A stretch of DNA of 64,000 nt from Ruminococcus sp. YRD2003 (GTDB lineage Bacteria; Bacillota; Clostridia; Oscillospirales; Ruminococcaceae), in the NCBI GenBank assembly GCA_900109435.1, contig FNZT01000013.1:62001-126000 (forward strand), in the 5' to 3' direction. Below are positions 41,700-50,764 of the stretch, one piece after another. Positions within the stretch are counted from its first letter, which is position 1. Every line of letters starts with the position of its first letter. The translations under genes and the position numbers were made by a program. The notes under the pieces were generated by a model. It was not told the DNA's origin. It made no database searches and saw only the letters and a list, made by a program, of their open reading frames with translations.

Positions 41700-43808
41700 T
41701 TATCTCTTCTTTCTGCTCAAAACAGCAGCTGCTCCGGATAATGTGAACATGAGCAGCGCTGCTGCCGGAAGCTCACTGCCTGTATTCGGATTTGCGGAAC
41801 TGTTCTTCGCAGATGTGGTCGAAGCTGTTGAAGTTGTTGTGCTCGATGTTGAGGTTGAAGCGGCTGTTGAAGCAGTCGTAGTTTCTTCGCCCTTATACTC
41901 CAGTCCGTATCCGAGCGGATAGAGCACCTCGTCGGTATACACTGCATTCTCATCGACTGCATATACATCGACAGGCAGCTTGCCCGACGGCATATTCCCG
42001 CCCAGTATCGTTATGAGAGCAGCAGGATAATTCTCGCCGTATGCAAGGCTCTCCGCTCCCTCAACAGGCATTTCGTTCATACTGTTCGCACAGTATGCGG
42101 CTACGATAGCATCTGCGTCACTGAAGCGGGCAGCGTCGTATGGTATATTTGCGCTTATAAGAATTACCTTCTTGCCGTTTTTATGGGCGAGTGCAATGAG
42201 ATCGTCGGCAAATCTCGCCTGCCAGCCCCTTCCTTCATTTGATGCATCAAGATTGTCGGTGCTGTACATCTCGAAAGACAGGATAACTGCGTCGGAATCC
42301 TTCACATTCTCTTCAAATTCATCGGCGTTGTGGTATCTGTGCCATATGCAGTCCGCGGTCACGCCCTCAGCGACAACGCCTTCTTTTTTTAGACGTCCGA
42401 GCACGAACGGCAGCGTGTTCTCGCAGTTGGCATAGGGATAGAAAAAAGCTATTCTGCCGTTTTCACCGAGCTTCAGCGGAAGGACGTCGCCGTCATTCTT
42501 GATGAGAGTTATTGCCTTCTCGGCTATCTGAAGTGCCTTCTCCCTGTGCTCTGCCGAGCCGACTGTCTTCTGTGCTTCCTCTGCGCTTGGAGCTGTGTAG
42601 TCAAGTATGCCGCGTTCCTTCTTCATTCTGAGGATCCTTGCAACGGACTTGTCTACTGTCTCGCCTGAGATATCGCCTTCCTCTACACGGGCGGCAATGT
42701 CGGTTATATACTTCTCCATTTTAGTGATATCATCACTGCTTTTTATAAACATGGGTTCCAGAATGATGTCAACATCTGCGTTTATCGCAAGTGCTGCGGA
42801 GTCAACGATGTCAAAATTCTTCTGTATCGCGTCCATCATCATGGAATCGGTGCTTACAACTCCGTCATAGCCGCAATCATCTCTGAGAATGTCCGTTATG
42901 ACAGTCTTTGAAAGCGTGGCGGGAAGGTTTATCTTCTCACCGCTTGATATTGATGTGTATGTCTCGGTCTCTATCTGAAGGAACTGGATATGAGCTGTCA
43001 TTATCATATCCGTACTGCTGCTTACAGCCATCTTGAACGGTATCAGTTCCTGAGTCTGAAGCTCTTCGTAGCTCTTGTTTATCAGCGGCAGGCCTGTATG
43101 GCTGTCGGTCGCGGTATCTCCGTGTCCAGGGAAGTGCTTGGAGCAGGTGATGACTCCCTCGTCTTGCAGTCCTTTTATGTACTGAGCTCCGTGTTTGGAG
43201 ACAAGGCTTGCAGATGACGAAAATGATCGGATATTGATTATCGGGTTCGAGGGATTGTTGTTCACGTCGAGGACGGGAGCAAGGTCGGTGTTTATTCCGA
43301 GCGCCTTTATCTCGCTTCCGATTATCTTCGCATTCTCATATGTAAGCTCGGGAGCGTCTGCTGCGCCAAGTGCCATGTTCCCGCAGGTCGGAGTGCCTGT
43401 TGAAAGACGGTAGATGATCCCGCCCTCCTGATCTGCACTTATGAGCATGGGGATACCGCAGGCACTGCCGAGTGCCGCCTGCTGTATCTCGTCTGTCAGA
43501 GCGACGGTCTGTGCAGTGCTCTGTATATTATCCGCAAACAGGCACACACCGCCGAAATTGTGCTCCACGATGAATCTCTTCTGCTCATCGTTGAGAGCGG
43601 TAACGCTCACCCCTTCGTCGTTTCCGTCAGACCACGGACGAAGAGTTATCATCATCATCTGTTCTATCTTTTGTTCCGTTGTCATCTCGGATAGCATCTG
43701 CTCAACAGTTTTTTCGCTGCTTTCTGCTGCTGTTGCAGTCAGGCTCACAGCTGAAAGCGCGACTGCCGCTGCGCTCAGCAGAGACGCTATCTTCTGGATC
43801 TTTCTCAT
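41700..43808 (-). CDS. Wall-anchored GH3 beta-N-acetylhexosaminidase-like enzyme
   Basis: A 702-residue secreted GH3 enzyme. Signal peptide about 1-28; NagZ-type N-terminal barrel with CSKHFPGHGDTATDSHTGLP and the nucleophile Asp in STDSMMM; a C-terminal alpha/beta sandwich (about 400-620). A Thr/Ser stalk then leads to NPNTGS, a hydrophobic helix and RKKR, a sortase-type anchor. The KHFPGHGDT block with following His favours beta-N-acetylglucosaminidase over beta-glucosidase. GGAGG precedes MRKIQ; an earlier in-frame start lacks a site. Confidence 0.87.
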   Translation of the reverse strand: MRKIQKIASLLSAAAVALSAVSLTATAAESSEKTVEQMLSEMTTEQKIEQMMMITLRPWSDGNDEGVSVTALNDEQKRFIVEHNFGGVCLFADNIQSTAQTVALTDEIQQAALGSACGIPMLISADQEGGIIYRLSTGTPTCGNMALGAADAPELTYENAKIIGSEIKALGINTDLAPVLDVNNNPSNPIINIRSFSSSASLVSKHGAQYIKGLQDEGVITCSKHFPGHGDTATDSHTGLPLINKSYEELQTQELIPFKMAVSSSTDMIMTAHIQFLQIETETYTSISSGEKINLPATLSKTVITDILRDDCGYDGVVSTDSMMMDAIQKNFDIVDSAALAINADVDIILEPMFIKSSDDITKMEKYITDIAARVEEGDISGETVDKSVARILRMKKERGILDYTAPSAEEAQKTVGSAEHREKALQIAEKAITLIKNDGDVLPLKLGENGRIAFFYPYANCENTLPFVLGRLKKEGVVAEGVTADCIWHRYHNADEFEENVKDSDAVILSFEMYSTDNLDASNEGRGWQARFADDLIALAHKNGKKVILISANIPYDAARFSDADAIVAAYCANSMNEMPVEGAESLAYGENYPAALITILGGNMPSGKLPVDVYAVDENAVYTDEVLYPLGYGLEYKGEETTTASTAASTSTSSTTTSTASTTSAKNSSANPNTGSELPAAALLMFTLSGAAAVLSRKKR

Positions 43809-43931
43809 AGTTTTCCTCCTTGCTGTTATGCCGAACAACGGATATGTCCCTCTATCCGATGCGGTCGAAAGTGTATGCTGTATTCTGTATCATCACGGCT
43901 GTCAATTTCCGATGCCTGTATCAATTTCTGC

Positions 43932-44900
43932 TCAGAACGGATCGTGTACCCCGTTGATCTTCCAGCTTCCGCCCTCCTTGACTACGTCAATAACTACAGT
44001 GCTTTCTGCACCGTAATTATTGTTTTTGATATTTACAGAGCAGCCGTTTTCGGTGCTGTCGATAGTGGGATCCGTGTCTTCAAAGGAATATCTGCTGCCG
44101 ACAGGACGGTATTCGATATACAGCTCGCCGTCAACATCTATGCACTTGGGATGTTCTGTTCCGAAAAGACCGTCATAGCTGCTGCTGATGAACTGTTCTG
44201 TCATGTAGGTGTAAAGGTAATTGCGCACGTCGGATGTCGTTTTGTAGATGTTGTCGACGGACTTATGATAAATTGTTCCGTCATCGGTCGTGTATTCAGC
44301 ATTGCTGTCGGTCGCGATACCGGCTCCGCTCATCAGCTTGTCGGCAAAGGAGAGCGAATCTCTGAGGTCTTTTGCTTCCGGGATCGTCGGAGCAATGGGG
44401 ATATTGCTGTCGTTGCGGACAAAGGTCATGCGTTCATCGCCCTCGGAGCTTATCTCATTGAAGGGCTTTTCGGGGCATACAAAACCTGCCCAGTAGCTGT
44501 CGCCGCTCTCATAGAATGCGTAACGATAAGTGAGAGAGCCGTCGGGAGCCTCTTCTGATTCAACTCTGATCGTGCCGAAGCGTGTTCCTCCGCCTGCATA
44601 TTTGAGCGAGAAGCTGCCGTCATCACTGACTGTAAGAATGTTGCTGAATGAATCCGTTTCTACCCATTCTCCGACAAGGTCGGCAGGGGAATAGTCTGCT
44701 GAAGGTGCTGTCGGCTCAACAGCCTCGGAAGTTGCTGCGGCGGATGTGGCCAGGGTCTCTGTTGTGCTGCTGACAGAAGCTGTCGAAGTTGTTGTCAAAG
44801 ACGGGCTCTTGAAGTCGTCTTTCCCGACGTTGTTCTGCCCGCAGGATGTGAGGCTCAGAAGGCTGAATACCGCAGCGGCTGTAATAATGTGTTTTTTCAT
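43932..44900 (-). CDS. Lipoprotein of unknown function
   Basis: A 322-residue lipoprotein: signal peptide with lipobox LTSC (Cys20), Thr/Ser/Ala linker to about 70, a lipocalin-like or meander-like domain (LVGEWVETDSFSNILTVSDDG) to about 165, and a C-terminal domain (about 190-322) ending VVKEGGSWKINGVHDPF. The latter loosely resembles the repeated units of the dockerin protein at 59393-61114. No catalytic motif. It lies 123 bp upstream of the GH3 gene on the same strand. Confidence 0.65.
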   Translation of the reverse strand: MKKHIITAAAVFSLLSLTSCGQNNVGKDDFKSPSLTTTSTASVSSTTETLATSAAATSEAVEPTAPSADYSPADLVGEWVETDSFSNILTVSDDGSFSLKYAGGGTRFGTIRVESEEAPDGSLTYRYAFYESGDSYWAGFVCPEKPFNEISSEGDERMTFVRNDSNIPIAPTIPEAKDLRDSLSFADKLMSGAGIATDSNAEYTTDDGTIYHKSVDNIYKTTSDVRNYLYTYMTEQFISSSYDGLFGTEHPKCIDVDGELYIEYRPVGSRYSFEDTDPTIDSTENGCSVNIKNNNYGAESTVVIDVVKEGGSWKINGVHDPF

Positions 44901-44931
44901 GATAATGTCTCCTTGGATTATGATATTGGTA

Positions 44932-45055
44932 TGTCGGTGGATGGTTTGTCGGAAGGTGTACGGGACGGTCGGCAGGCATTGCTTCGCTCGCCTGCCTGCT
45001 GCTCAGGGGGACGCTGTCCCCCTCGGCGAGATTGATTTCCGCTTCGCGGTTTTTA
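44932..45055. repeat. GC double-hairpin repeat, copy R1
   Basis: Contains the family core: TGTACGGGACGGTCGGCAGGC, GCTTCGCTCGCCTGCCTG and CAGGGGGACGCTGTCCCCCT, then TTCCGCTTCGCGGTTTTT. Two hairpins result (GGCAGGC/GCCTGCC and GGGGGAC/GTCCCCC). It lies between the lipoprotein and CotH genes, both minus strand. Confidence 0.85.
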
Positions 45056-45104
45056 TTGAATTTTTCCGCATTATTGAATCATCAACAATTTCTATTATAC
45101 TACC

Positions 45105-46904
45105 CTATTTCGGATTTGTAAACTCTTCGTTCATTTCATCAAGATACTTCGTGATGTAGTCGTGCCTTTTATCAAAGAAGCTTTTGAGGGCGTATACGGC
45201 ATCAAGATAGTTACTCTCTGCGGCACTTCCACCGTACCAGCCATGCCAGAAACGGTCGTACGTGGCGACAGTCATCTCCCTGTACTCTTTTGAGAGTCTG
45301 TCGATTTCCGCATCGACCTTCTCGCTGTCAAAGTTGTTTTCGGCAATGTCTGTGAAGGTGTCGCGGAACTGCGTGCGGAAGGTCTCGTTCTCCATTGCGG
45401 CGTTGAATAGGTCGGTGATGAAGCACTCACTGCTGATGAAGGTCTCGATATTGTTGTCGGACGGAAGCGCCTCGCCGTAGAGTCCCGTGCTGTACTCGGT
45501 GTCGAACAGCAGGAAGCGCCACTTTCCGTCAGCGTATGGATTGCTCGCGTCAAACGTTTCCGCCTTCCAGTAGGCGGTGTTCCCGCGGCGCCAGTCGGAG
45601 TTGTTGATGTACAGCTCGGTGCTGACGTAGTCCATGAAGCTCTGCATATCCACGCGCTGACAGAGTTCCTCATAGGCGGAACGATCCGAAAAATCCGTAG
45701 CAAGTATCCACTCGCGGAGCTGCTCCCATTCCGTGAATGTCTCCTCGGAACCGTCCTCGAGAGCTTCCTTCTTGATAATGCATATTTCCTTTGAGGGGAC
45801 GCCGTAATGCGTGCTGATGAACTCGTCGTCGAGCTTTTCGGTCAGCTCGTAGTGTCCCCAGAACTCGCCGTCGATGAAGAGTATGCAGGGCTCCGTTCCC
45901 TGCGTGAGGAAGGCTCTGTCGCTGACGAGTGACTGTATGAGCTTGTCGCGGAAGCGGGTATACTGCGCGTCATTTCCGCCGTTGCGGAGGACGAAGGAGT
46001 CGAATTCGGTAACGGTTGAGCCGTCCGACTTGCGCTTGACATTTCCCGAGAACAGGTCGTATCGGAGCTTGCCTGCACCGTATTCCTTGCGGGCGTAGAC
46101 GTTGAAGCTCTTCTGCGGGTAGGAGCGTGTGGCTCCGCCGTGTATTCGGATGCCGACATTTTGCTCGTGCGCGAGCTGACCGTCCTCGAAGAACTGCATT
46201 GTCGCCTCGCGCTCCCATTCCCTGCCGTGCTGAGTGTAGTTCGCGGGCATGAACCATTCGGGAGTTTCGGGGTCGAATTCGTTGCCGTTTTTCCAGTCGT
46301 CGTAGACCTTGCCGAGAGCGTATATGCCTTTTTCGCAGTCGAAGAGAGCTGATTCGTCAGTCAGCATAGAGACTGTCTTCACATTCTTGTAGAAGTCTGC
46401 CTTTTCACCGAATCCCACAAAGTAGGTGCAGGACACCACAGGGCTCTGCACGCCGTTTTTGTCGACCGCCACAGCGCGCAATACCGTTGCCTTGTCGACC
46501 TTTTTCGTCGGGACGAAGGCGTCCGAGTCGCTGACGGGCTGTGCGATGTCCCTGTGCGCGCTGAGTTTGTTCTCCTCCTCGGAGCGGTCGGTCACGGGGA
46601 TAGGGGATACGTAACGCGTGCTGTCTGTTGTGGGGATACTGCCGTCAAGAGTGTAGTATATCTCGGAGCCTTCGGGTGCGGTTATTTCAAGGTCAAACGG
46701 GCTGTCATAGAAGCCGCTTTTTACCGAGAAACGCATACCCTCCGCTTCAAAGGGAACTTCGACGGCGGCGAAGCCTTTGCCTGCTTCGGTCGTTTCCGCG
46801 GGAGCGGAGATGCCGCTCTGTCCGCCTTTATTGTCGGAGCATGATGTCAGTGTACAGCTCAGCAAGAGGATGAGCAGTGTGTTGACGATCGATCTTTGTT
46901 TCAT
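45105..46904 (-). CDS. CotH-family kinase-like lipoprotein
   Basis: A 599-residue lipoprotein (lipobox TSC, Cys21). Residues about 50-110 form a chitobiase C-terminal-like beta domain (EIYYTLDGSIPTTDSTRYV). The CotH fold follows at about 215-580: GIRIHGGATRSYPQKSFNVYARKEYG, FVLRNGGNDAQYTRFRDKLIQ, CILFIDGEFWGHYELTEKLD and FLLFDTEYSTGLYG. CotH proteins are atypical protein kinases; in ruminococci they often carry cellulosomal or surface roles. GGAGAG precedes MKQRS. Often found with VTC/DUF4956 genes, here 35 kb away. Confidence 0.9.
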   Translation of the reverse strand: MKQRSIVNTLLILLLSCTLTSCSDNKGGQSGISAPAETTEAGKGFAAVEVPFEAEGMRFSVKSGFYDSPFDLEITAPEGSEIYYTLDGSIPTTDSTRYVSPIPVTDRSEEENKLSAHRDIAQPVSDSDAFVPTKKVDKATVLRAVAVDKNGVQSPVVSCTYFVGFGEKADFYKNVKTVSMLTDESALFDCEKGIYALGKVYDDWKNGNEFDPETPEWFMPANYTQHGREWEREATMQFFEDGQLAHEQNVGIRIHGGATRSYPQKSFNVYARKEYGAGKLRYDLFSGNVKRKSDGSTVTEFDSFVLRNGGNDAQYTRFRDKLIQSLVSDRAFLTQGTEPCILFIDGEFWGHYELTEKLDDEFISTHYGVPSKEICIIKKEALEDGSEETFTEWEQLREWILATDFSDRSAYEELCQRVDMQSFMDYVSTELYINNSDWRRGNTAYWKAETFDASNPYADGKWRFLLFDTEYSTGLYGEALPSDNNIETFISSECFITDLFNAAMENETFRTQFRDTFTDIAENNFDSEKVDAEIDRLSKEYREMTVATYDRFWHGWYGGSAAESNYLDAVYALKSFFDKRHDYITKYLDEMNEEFTNPK

Positions 46905-46951
46905 GATTCTCTCCTGTATTTCGGACTTTTGATGCTTTGCTTTGCTTTGAA

Positions 46952-46980
46952 TATTATACCATATATGGAGCGAAATTGCA
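46952..46980 (-). promoter_or_regulatory. Promoter of cotH-like gene
   Basis: Minus strand: TTGCAA (46975-46980), 17-bp spacer, TATAAT (46952-46957). Confidence 0.8.
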
Positions 46981-47157
46981 AAGGGACGCGGCGAAAATTT
47001 TCCTTCTGATTGCACTTTGCCGCGAAAACGGAGGCGGCGACACGCCGATTATACCATGATCTCTGCGGGGAAGTCAATTATTGCGATTTGCGGATGCGGA
47101 GGCTAACGAAAAAAACTCCGCTTTAATAGAAAATTAACATTTGTTTTATCGATACTA

Positions 47158-47186
47158 TTGATTTATTGTGTAAAATATGGTATGAT
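47158..47186 (+). promoter_or_regulatory. Promoter of EAL-beta-helix operon
   Basis: TTGATT (47158-47163), 17-bp spacer, TATGAT (47181-47186). A start of transcription near 47193 excludes the upstream in-frame start codons and supports the TTG start at 47281. Confidence 0.7.
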
Positions 47187-47280
47187 TATTTTGGATATAT
47201 GTGTTGTGCGAAGCAAGAATAGAATTGATCTAATACCGTTCGGACTGATCGGAGCCGAAACGGACGAGGAGGGAAGAGTA

Positions 47281-49344
47281 TTGAGCAGCAACGATTGGAT
47301 ACATGACCTGCTAAGCAGACTTACCACTGATACGGAAGATACAGAGATACGCGATTTGATCGAAAAGTACCGCCGTGAGCACGACAGCGAGTCGGACAGG
47401 CTCATTCTCGGTGATGTCGACATTCTCCTTGCCACGCTGAAGGAACTGAAAAAAAACAGCGGACTTCTCGACCACAAGCTCAGCTCCCTCTCGGAGACGG
47501 AGCGCGAAGAGCTGAGGGAGACGGAAAGACTTATCGACGAGAACCTGTTCGACTACTACTTCCAGCCCATTGTCAACACTGTTGACGGCGAGATATATTC
47601 CTATGAGGCTCTGATGAGACCCAAGAGCACACTGAAGCTCACTCCGCTGCATATACTGAAATACGCGGGGCTCGTCAACCGCTTACAGGATATCGAACGC
47701 GGCACTTTCCTCAATATCCTCGGTATCATTGATACACGCAAGGACGATTTCTGGGGAAGGCTCGTGTTCATAAACAGTATCCCCGAGGCAAGACTCAACG
47801 TAGAGGATTTCAGACGAGTGACCGAGATGCTCCTCAAGCACGCGGATACCGCGGTGGTTGAGATGACTGAGCAGTCTGAGATAGACGACGAGAGTGTCGA
47901 CTCCCTTAAAGAGCGCTATCGGAAAATGGGCGTGAGAATGGCTATCGACGATTACGGCTCGGGCTATTCCAACGCGGGCAACCTCCTGCGCTATATGCCG
48001 AATTACGTCAAGATAGACCGCTCGCTCCTCAGCAGTATTCAGGAAAGCCCAAAGAAGCGCCATTTCGTCCGCGAGATAATACAGTTCTGCCATGATAACG
48101 ATATACTCGCTCTCGCGGAGGGCGTCGAGACGGCGGAGGAGCTCCGCACCGTGATACTGCTCGGTGCCGACCTCGTGCAGGGCTATTTCACCGCAAAGCC
48201 TTCTCCCGAGATCATTGCTTCCATACCCGAGGATATAAGGCAGATGATAAAGCGATTCCGTAACGAGCGTGAGAACGGCATCGGTCAGCAGATGTACATT
48301 GCCGACTGCTCCGAGAGGATAATGCTCGAAAGGATAGTGAAGTCGGATATCAAGTGCGTCATCATCGGGGCGAACGGTGACGGAGATGTTACCCTCGAGG
48401 GAACTCCCGACCTTGACTCGCAGACCCGTATCGAGACGAGAAAAGGCTTCACGGGCAGGATAAAACTTGAAAATGCATGGCTGACAAGCATCAGGAACAA
48501 GCCCTGCATAGATATCGCCGAGGACTGCGACGTCACGCTCGTCCTCATCGGCGAAAACAAGCTCGATCTCGGCGGGATACGCGTCCCCGAGTCGTCGAGG
48601 CTGACGGTCGAGGGCGACGGCAGACTTGAAATAAACCTCAATTCCGCCGAGTATTACGGTATCGGCAACGGTATCGGTCTGCTCCACGGCGAGCTCACTT
48701 TTGAACAGTCGGGCAGGATAACGGTCAATGCACGCGGCGAAACCGGCGTTGCTATAGGCTCGGGCAGCGGCGGAATAATAAACATAAATGCAGGACAGTA
48801 CCGACTGAACCTACAGGGCGATGTCTGCCTCGGTATCGGTTCGGTCTACTTCGAGAGCACTCTCGTGATACATGACTGCGATATCGGTATCCAGATGAAT
48901 TCCGCAAGAGGCACGGCTATAGGTTCGGTAGGCAGAAACTGCGATATCACTATATTCAAGACCTCGACGAAGCTGTTTATGTCGGGTATCGACCTCGTGG
49001 GTATCGGTACCCTCAGCGGAGAAGCCGCCAGAATAGAGATCCGTGAGGCAAGCGCTATCATCACCGTGAACGGCGAATTCTGCTCGGGTATTGCAGCACT
49101 TGAAGGCAGCACCGACGTTACGGTGAAAATGGCTTCCATTCGTCTCAAAGCCGCGGGCAAGCAGGCTATCGGTACGGGCGGCTTCACGGGCAATACCGAT
49201 ATAAGGCAGGAGACCTCCGATACGCACGTCACTATCGACACTACGGTAAATCTTGACGATTACGTCGACAGAGGCAGAGTTTCAAATTCCAACGGACAGT
49301 TTATTCTCACTCTGAACGGTGAGGATGTTATTGTCAGCAATTAG
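47281..49344 (+). CDS. EAL domain fused to a predicted beta-helix domain
   Basis: A 687-residue protein with no signal peptide or transmembrane helix, so cytosolic. The N-terminal 85 residues are helical; the EAL domain (about 90-315) keeps E109 of YEALM, N165, E194, D223-D224 (DDYGSG), K244 (VKIDRS), E280 (AEGVET) and Q300 (QGYF), so c-di-GMP hydrolysis is plausible. Residues about 345-680 form strand-turn repeats with recurrent GIG/AIGS words (GIGNGIGLLHGEL, GVAIGSGSGG, GIGSVYFES), like a Cthe_2159-style right-handed beta-helix, unusual inside the cell. The start is TTG at 47281, with GAGGAGG upstream. The membrane GGDEF gene follows by 24 bp. Confidence 0.85.
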   Translation: MSSNDWIHDLLSRLTTDTEDTEIRDLIEKYRREHDSESDRLILGDVDILLATLKELKKNSGLLDHKLSSLSETEREELRETERLIDENLFDYYFQPIVNTVDGEIYSYEALMRPKSTLKLTPLHILKYAGLVNRLQDIERGTFLNILGIIDTRKDDFWGRLVFINSIPEARLNVEDFRRVTEMLLKHADTAVVEMTEQSEIDDESVDSLKERYRKMGVRMAIDDYGSGYSNAGNLLRYMPNYVKIDRSLLSSIQESPKKRHFVREIIQFCHDNDILALAEGVETAEELRTVILLGADLVQGYFTAKPSPEIIASIPEDIRQMIKRFRNERENGIGQQMYIADCSERIMLERIVKSDIKCVIIGANGDGDVTLEGTPDLDSQTRIETRKGFTGRIKLENAWLTSIRNKPCIDIAEDCDVTLVLIGENKLDLGGIRVPESSRLTVEGDGRLEINLNSAEYYGIGNGIGLLHGELTFEQSGRITVNARGETGVAIGSGSGGIININAGQYRLNLQGDVCLGIGSVYFESTLVIHDCDIGIQMNSARGTAIGSVGRNCDITIFKTSTKLFMSGIDLVGIGTLSGEAARIEIREASAIITVNGEFCSGIAALEGSTDVTVKMASIRLKAAGKQAIGTGGFTGNTDIRQETSDTHVTIDTTVNLDDYVDRGRVSNSNGQFILTLNGEDVIVSN

Positions 49345-49368
49345 TATGTTCGTGGAAGGGAAGCGGTT

Positions 49369-50478
49369 ATGTATACAAACGAACAATATAAAAAAGACTT
49401 ACAGCTCATAGAGAAGCTCGACAGACTGAAAACGGTCAAGCTGCAATTTGTCGCGCATTTCTTCGCCTTTTCAGCCTGCCTTGCTGCCCATATTCTCTAC
49501 CTTCTCCTGTTTGCAATGGCAGGCGTGAAGAGTATGATGATCTTCAATATCTTCAGCGTGGCTTTCTATGTGCTTGAGATAATCTCGGTAAAATGGGTGA
49601 AGAACAAGCTCTTCCTTGTCTATGCGACCATTTTTGAAATAATCCTGCACGCTTCTTTTGCAACGGTGTGCGTGGGGTGCGAGTCGGATTTCATCATGTT
49701 CCTGCTGATGATAATCCCTATCGCGTTCCTTATCCCGCAGGATAATAAGGTCGCGCCGTTTGCCATAATGTTTTCATCTGTCGTAATGTACGGTGTGCTG
49801 AGATACTTTTATATGCAGCCCGGTGCAGCGCTCTATGACATTGATGGTACGGGTTTCGTTAATGTGTTCTACATCATCAATATCATTTCGGGTGCTTTCG
49901 TGCTCATATACGTTACTACGATCTACGCATATATGCAGCGATATACCGAGTGCAAACTGAGAGTGCAGAACGAGCAGCTCAGGATCCTGGCTTCGACCGA
50001 CCCGCTGACTAAGCTCTGCAACCGCAGGGAAATGGGCAAGAGGCTCGCTGAGATATGCAGTGAGAGCATTAAGAGCGGAAAGAAATATGTTGTCGGTATC
50101 GGCGATGTCGATGACTTCAAGAAGGTCAATGATACCTACGGACACGATTTCGGTGATACCGTGCTTTCGGCTGTTTCCGAGGTCATTGCCGAGAATATCC
50201 CCTCCGCGGGACACGCTGCAAGATGGGGCGGCGAGGAGTTCCTGTTCATCATTCCCGAATCGGATATAGAGGTGGGCAGGCAGTCCGCGGAGACTATCAT
50301 TGCCCTGATAGGCGGCAGGAACTTCACCTGCGGCGACAAGAGCTTCTCCGTTACTATGACGATAGGTATCTGCGAGGGATTCCCCAACGATAATATCGAC
50401 AAGGTCATCAGCCGCGCCGACAGCAGGCTGTATAAGGGCAAGCACAGCGGCAAGAACTGCGTTGAGTTCACCGACTGA
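49369..50478 (+). CDS. Membrane-bound diguanylate cyclase
   Basis: A 369-residue protein with about six transmembrane helices at residues 25-195 and a cytosolic GGDEF domain (about 205-369), signature GGEEF (287-291), DPLTKLCNRRE and DVDDFKKVNDTYGHDFGD. The cyclase site is intact. It lies 24 bp after the EAL-beta-helix gene with GGGAAG before the ATG, so synthesis and breakdown of c-di-GMP are paired in one operon. The membrane sensor domain resembles MASE-like domains but is not assigned. Two terminators follow. Confidence 0.92.
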   Translation: MYTNEQYKKDLQLIEKLDRLKTVKLQFVAHFFAFSACLAAHILYLLLFAMAGVKSMMIFNIFSVAFYVLEIISVKWVKNKLFLVYATIFEIILHASFATVCVGCESDFIMFLLMIIPIAFLIPQDNKVAPFAIMFSSVVMYGVLRYFYMQPGAALYDIDGTGFVNVFYIINIISGAFVLIYVTTIYAYMQRYTECKLRVQNEQLRILASTDPLTKLCNRREMGKRLAEICSESIKSGKKYVVGIGDVDDFKKVNDTYGHDFGDTVLSAVSEVIAENIPSAGHAARWGGEEFLFIIPESDIEVGRQSAETIIALIGGRNFTCGDKSFSVTMTIGICEGFPNDNIDKVISRADSRLYKGKHSGKNCVEFTD

Positions 50479-50495
50479 GCATTATCCGAGCGAAA

Positions 50496-50535
50496 AGCTC
50501 CTGTTCGTCTCTTCGGACAGGAGCTGCCTTTTTTG
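50496..50535 (+). terminator. Terminator of EAL/GGDEF operon
   Basis: Twelve-bp stem AGCTCCTGTTCG/CGGACAGGAGCT (50496-50525, one G-U) followed by GCCTTTTTTGC. Confidence 0.88.
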
Positions 50536-50614
50536 CGTAAATAAGCAGCAGCGGATCGCGGCTCCCTGAAAAAATAAGCTCAAGCCCTGACCCCGATGCA
50601 GCATAATTATGAGG

Positions 50615-50645
50615 ACTCCGAGGACTGCTCCCTCGGAGTTTTTTC
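50615..50645 (+). terminator. Second terminator, unexplained
   Basis: Nine-bp stem ACTCCGAGG/CCTCGGAGT (50615-50639) followed by TTTTTT. It lies 80 bp past the first terminator with no gene between; it may be a backup or may end a short transcript. Confidence 0.8.
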
Positions 50646-50764
50646 ATAGCGTTATCATATCGCTGCTTTCGGCTGTGACAGCTTTTTCGGAAAAATGATA
50701 AAATCAGATAAAAAGTTGAAATTTGACTGTTATGATGTTATCAAAGCAGGAAAGGAGTGTCTTT

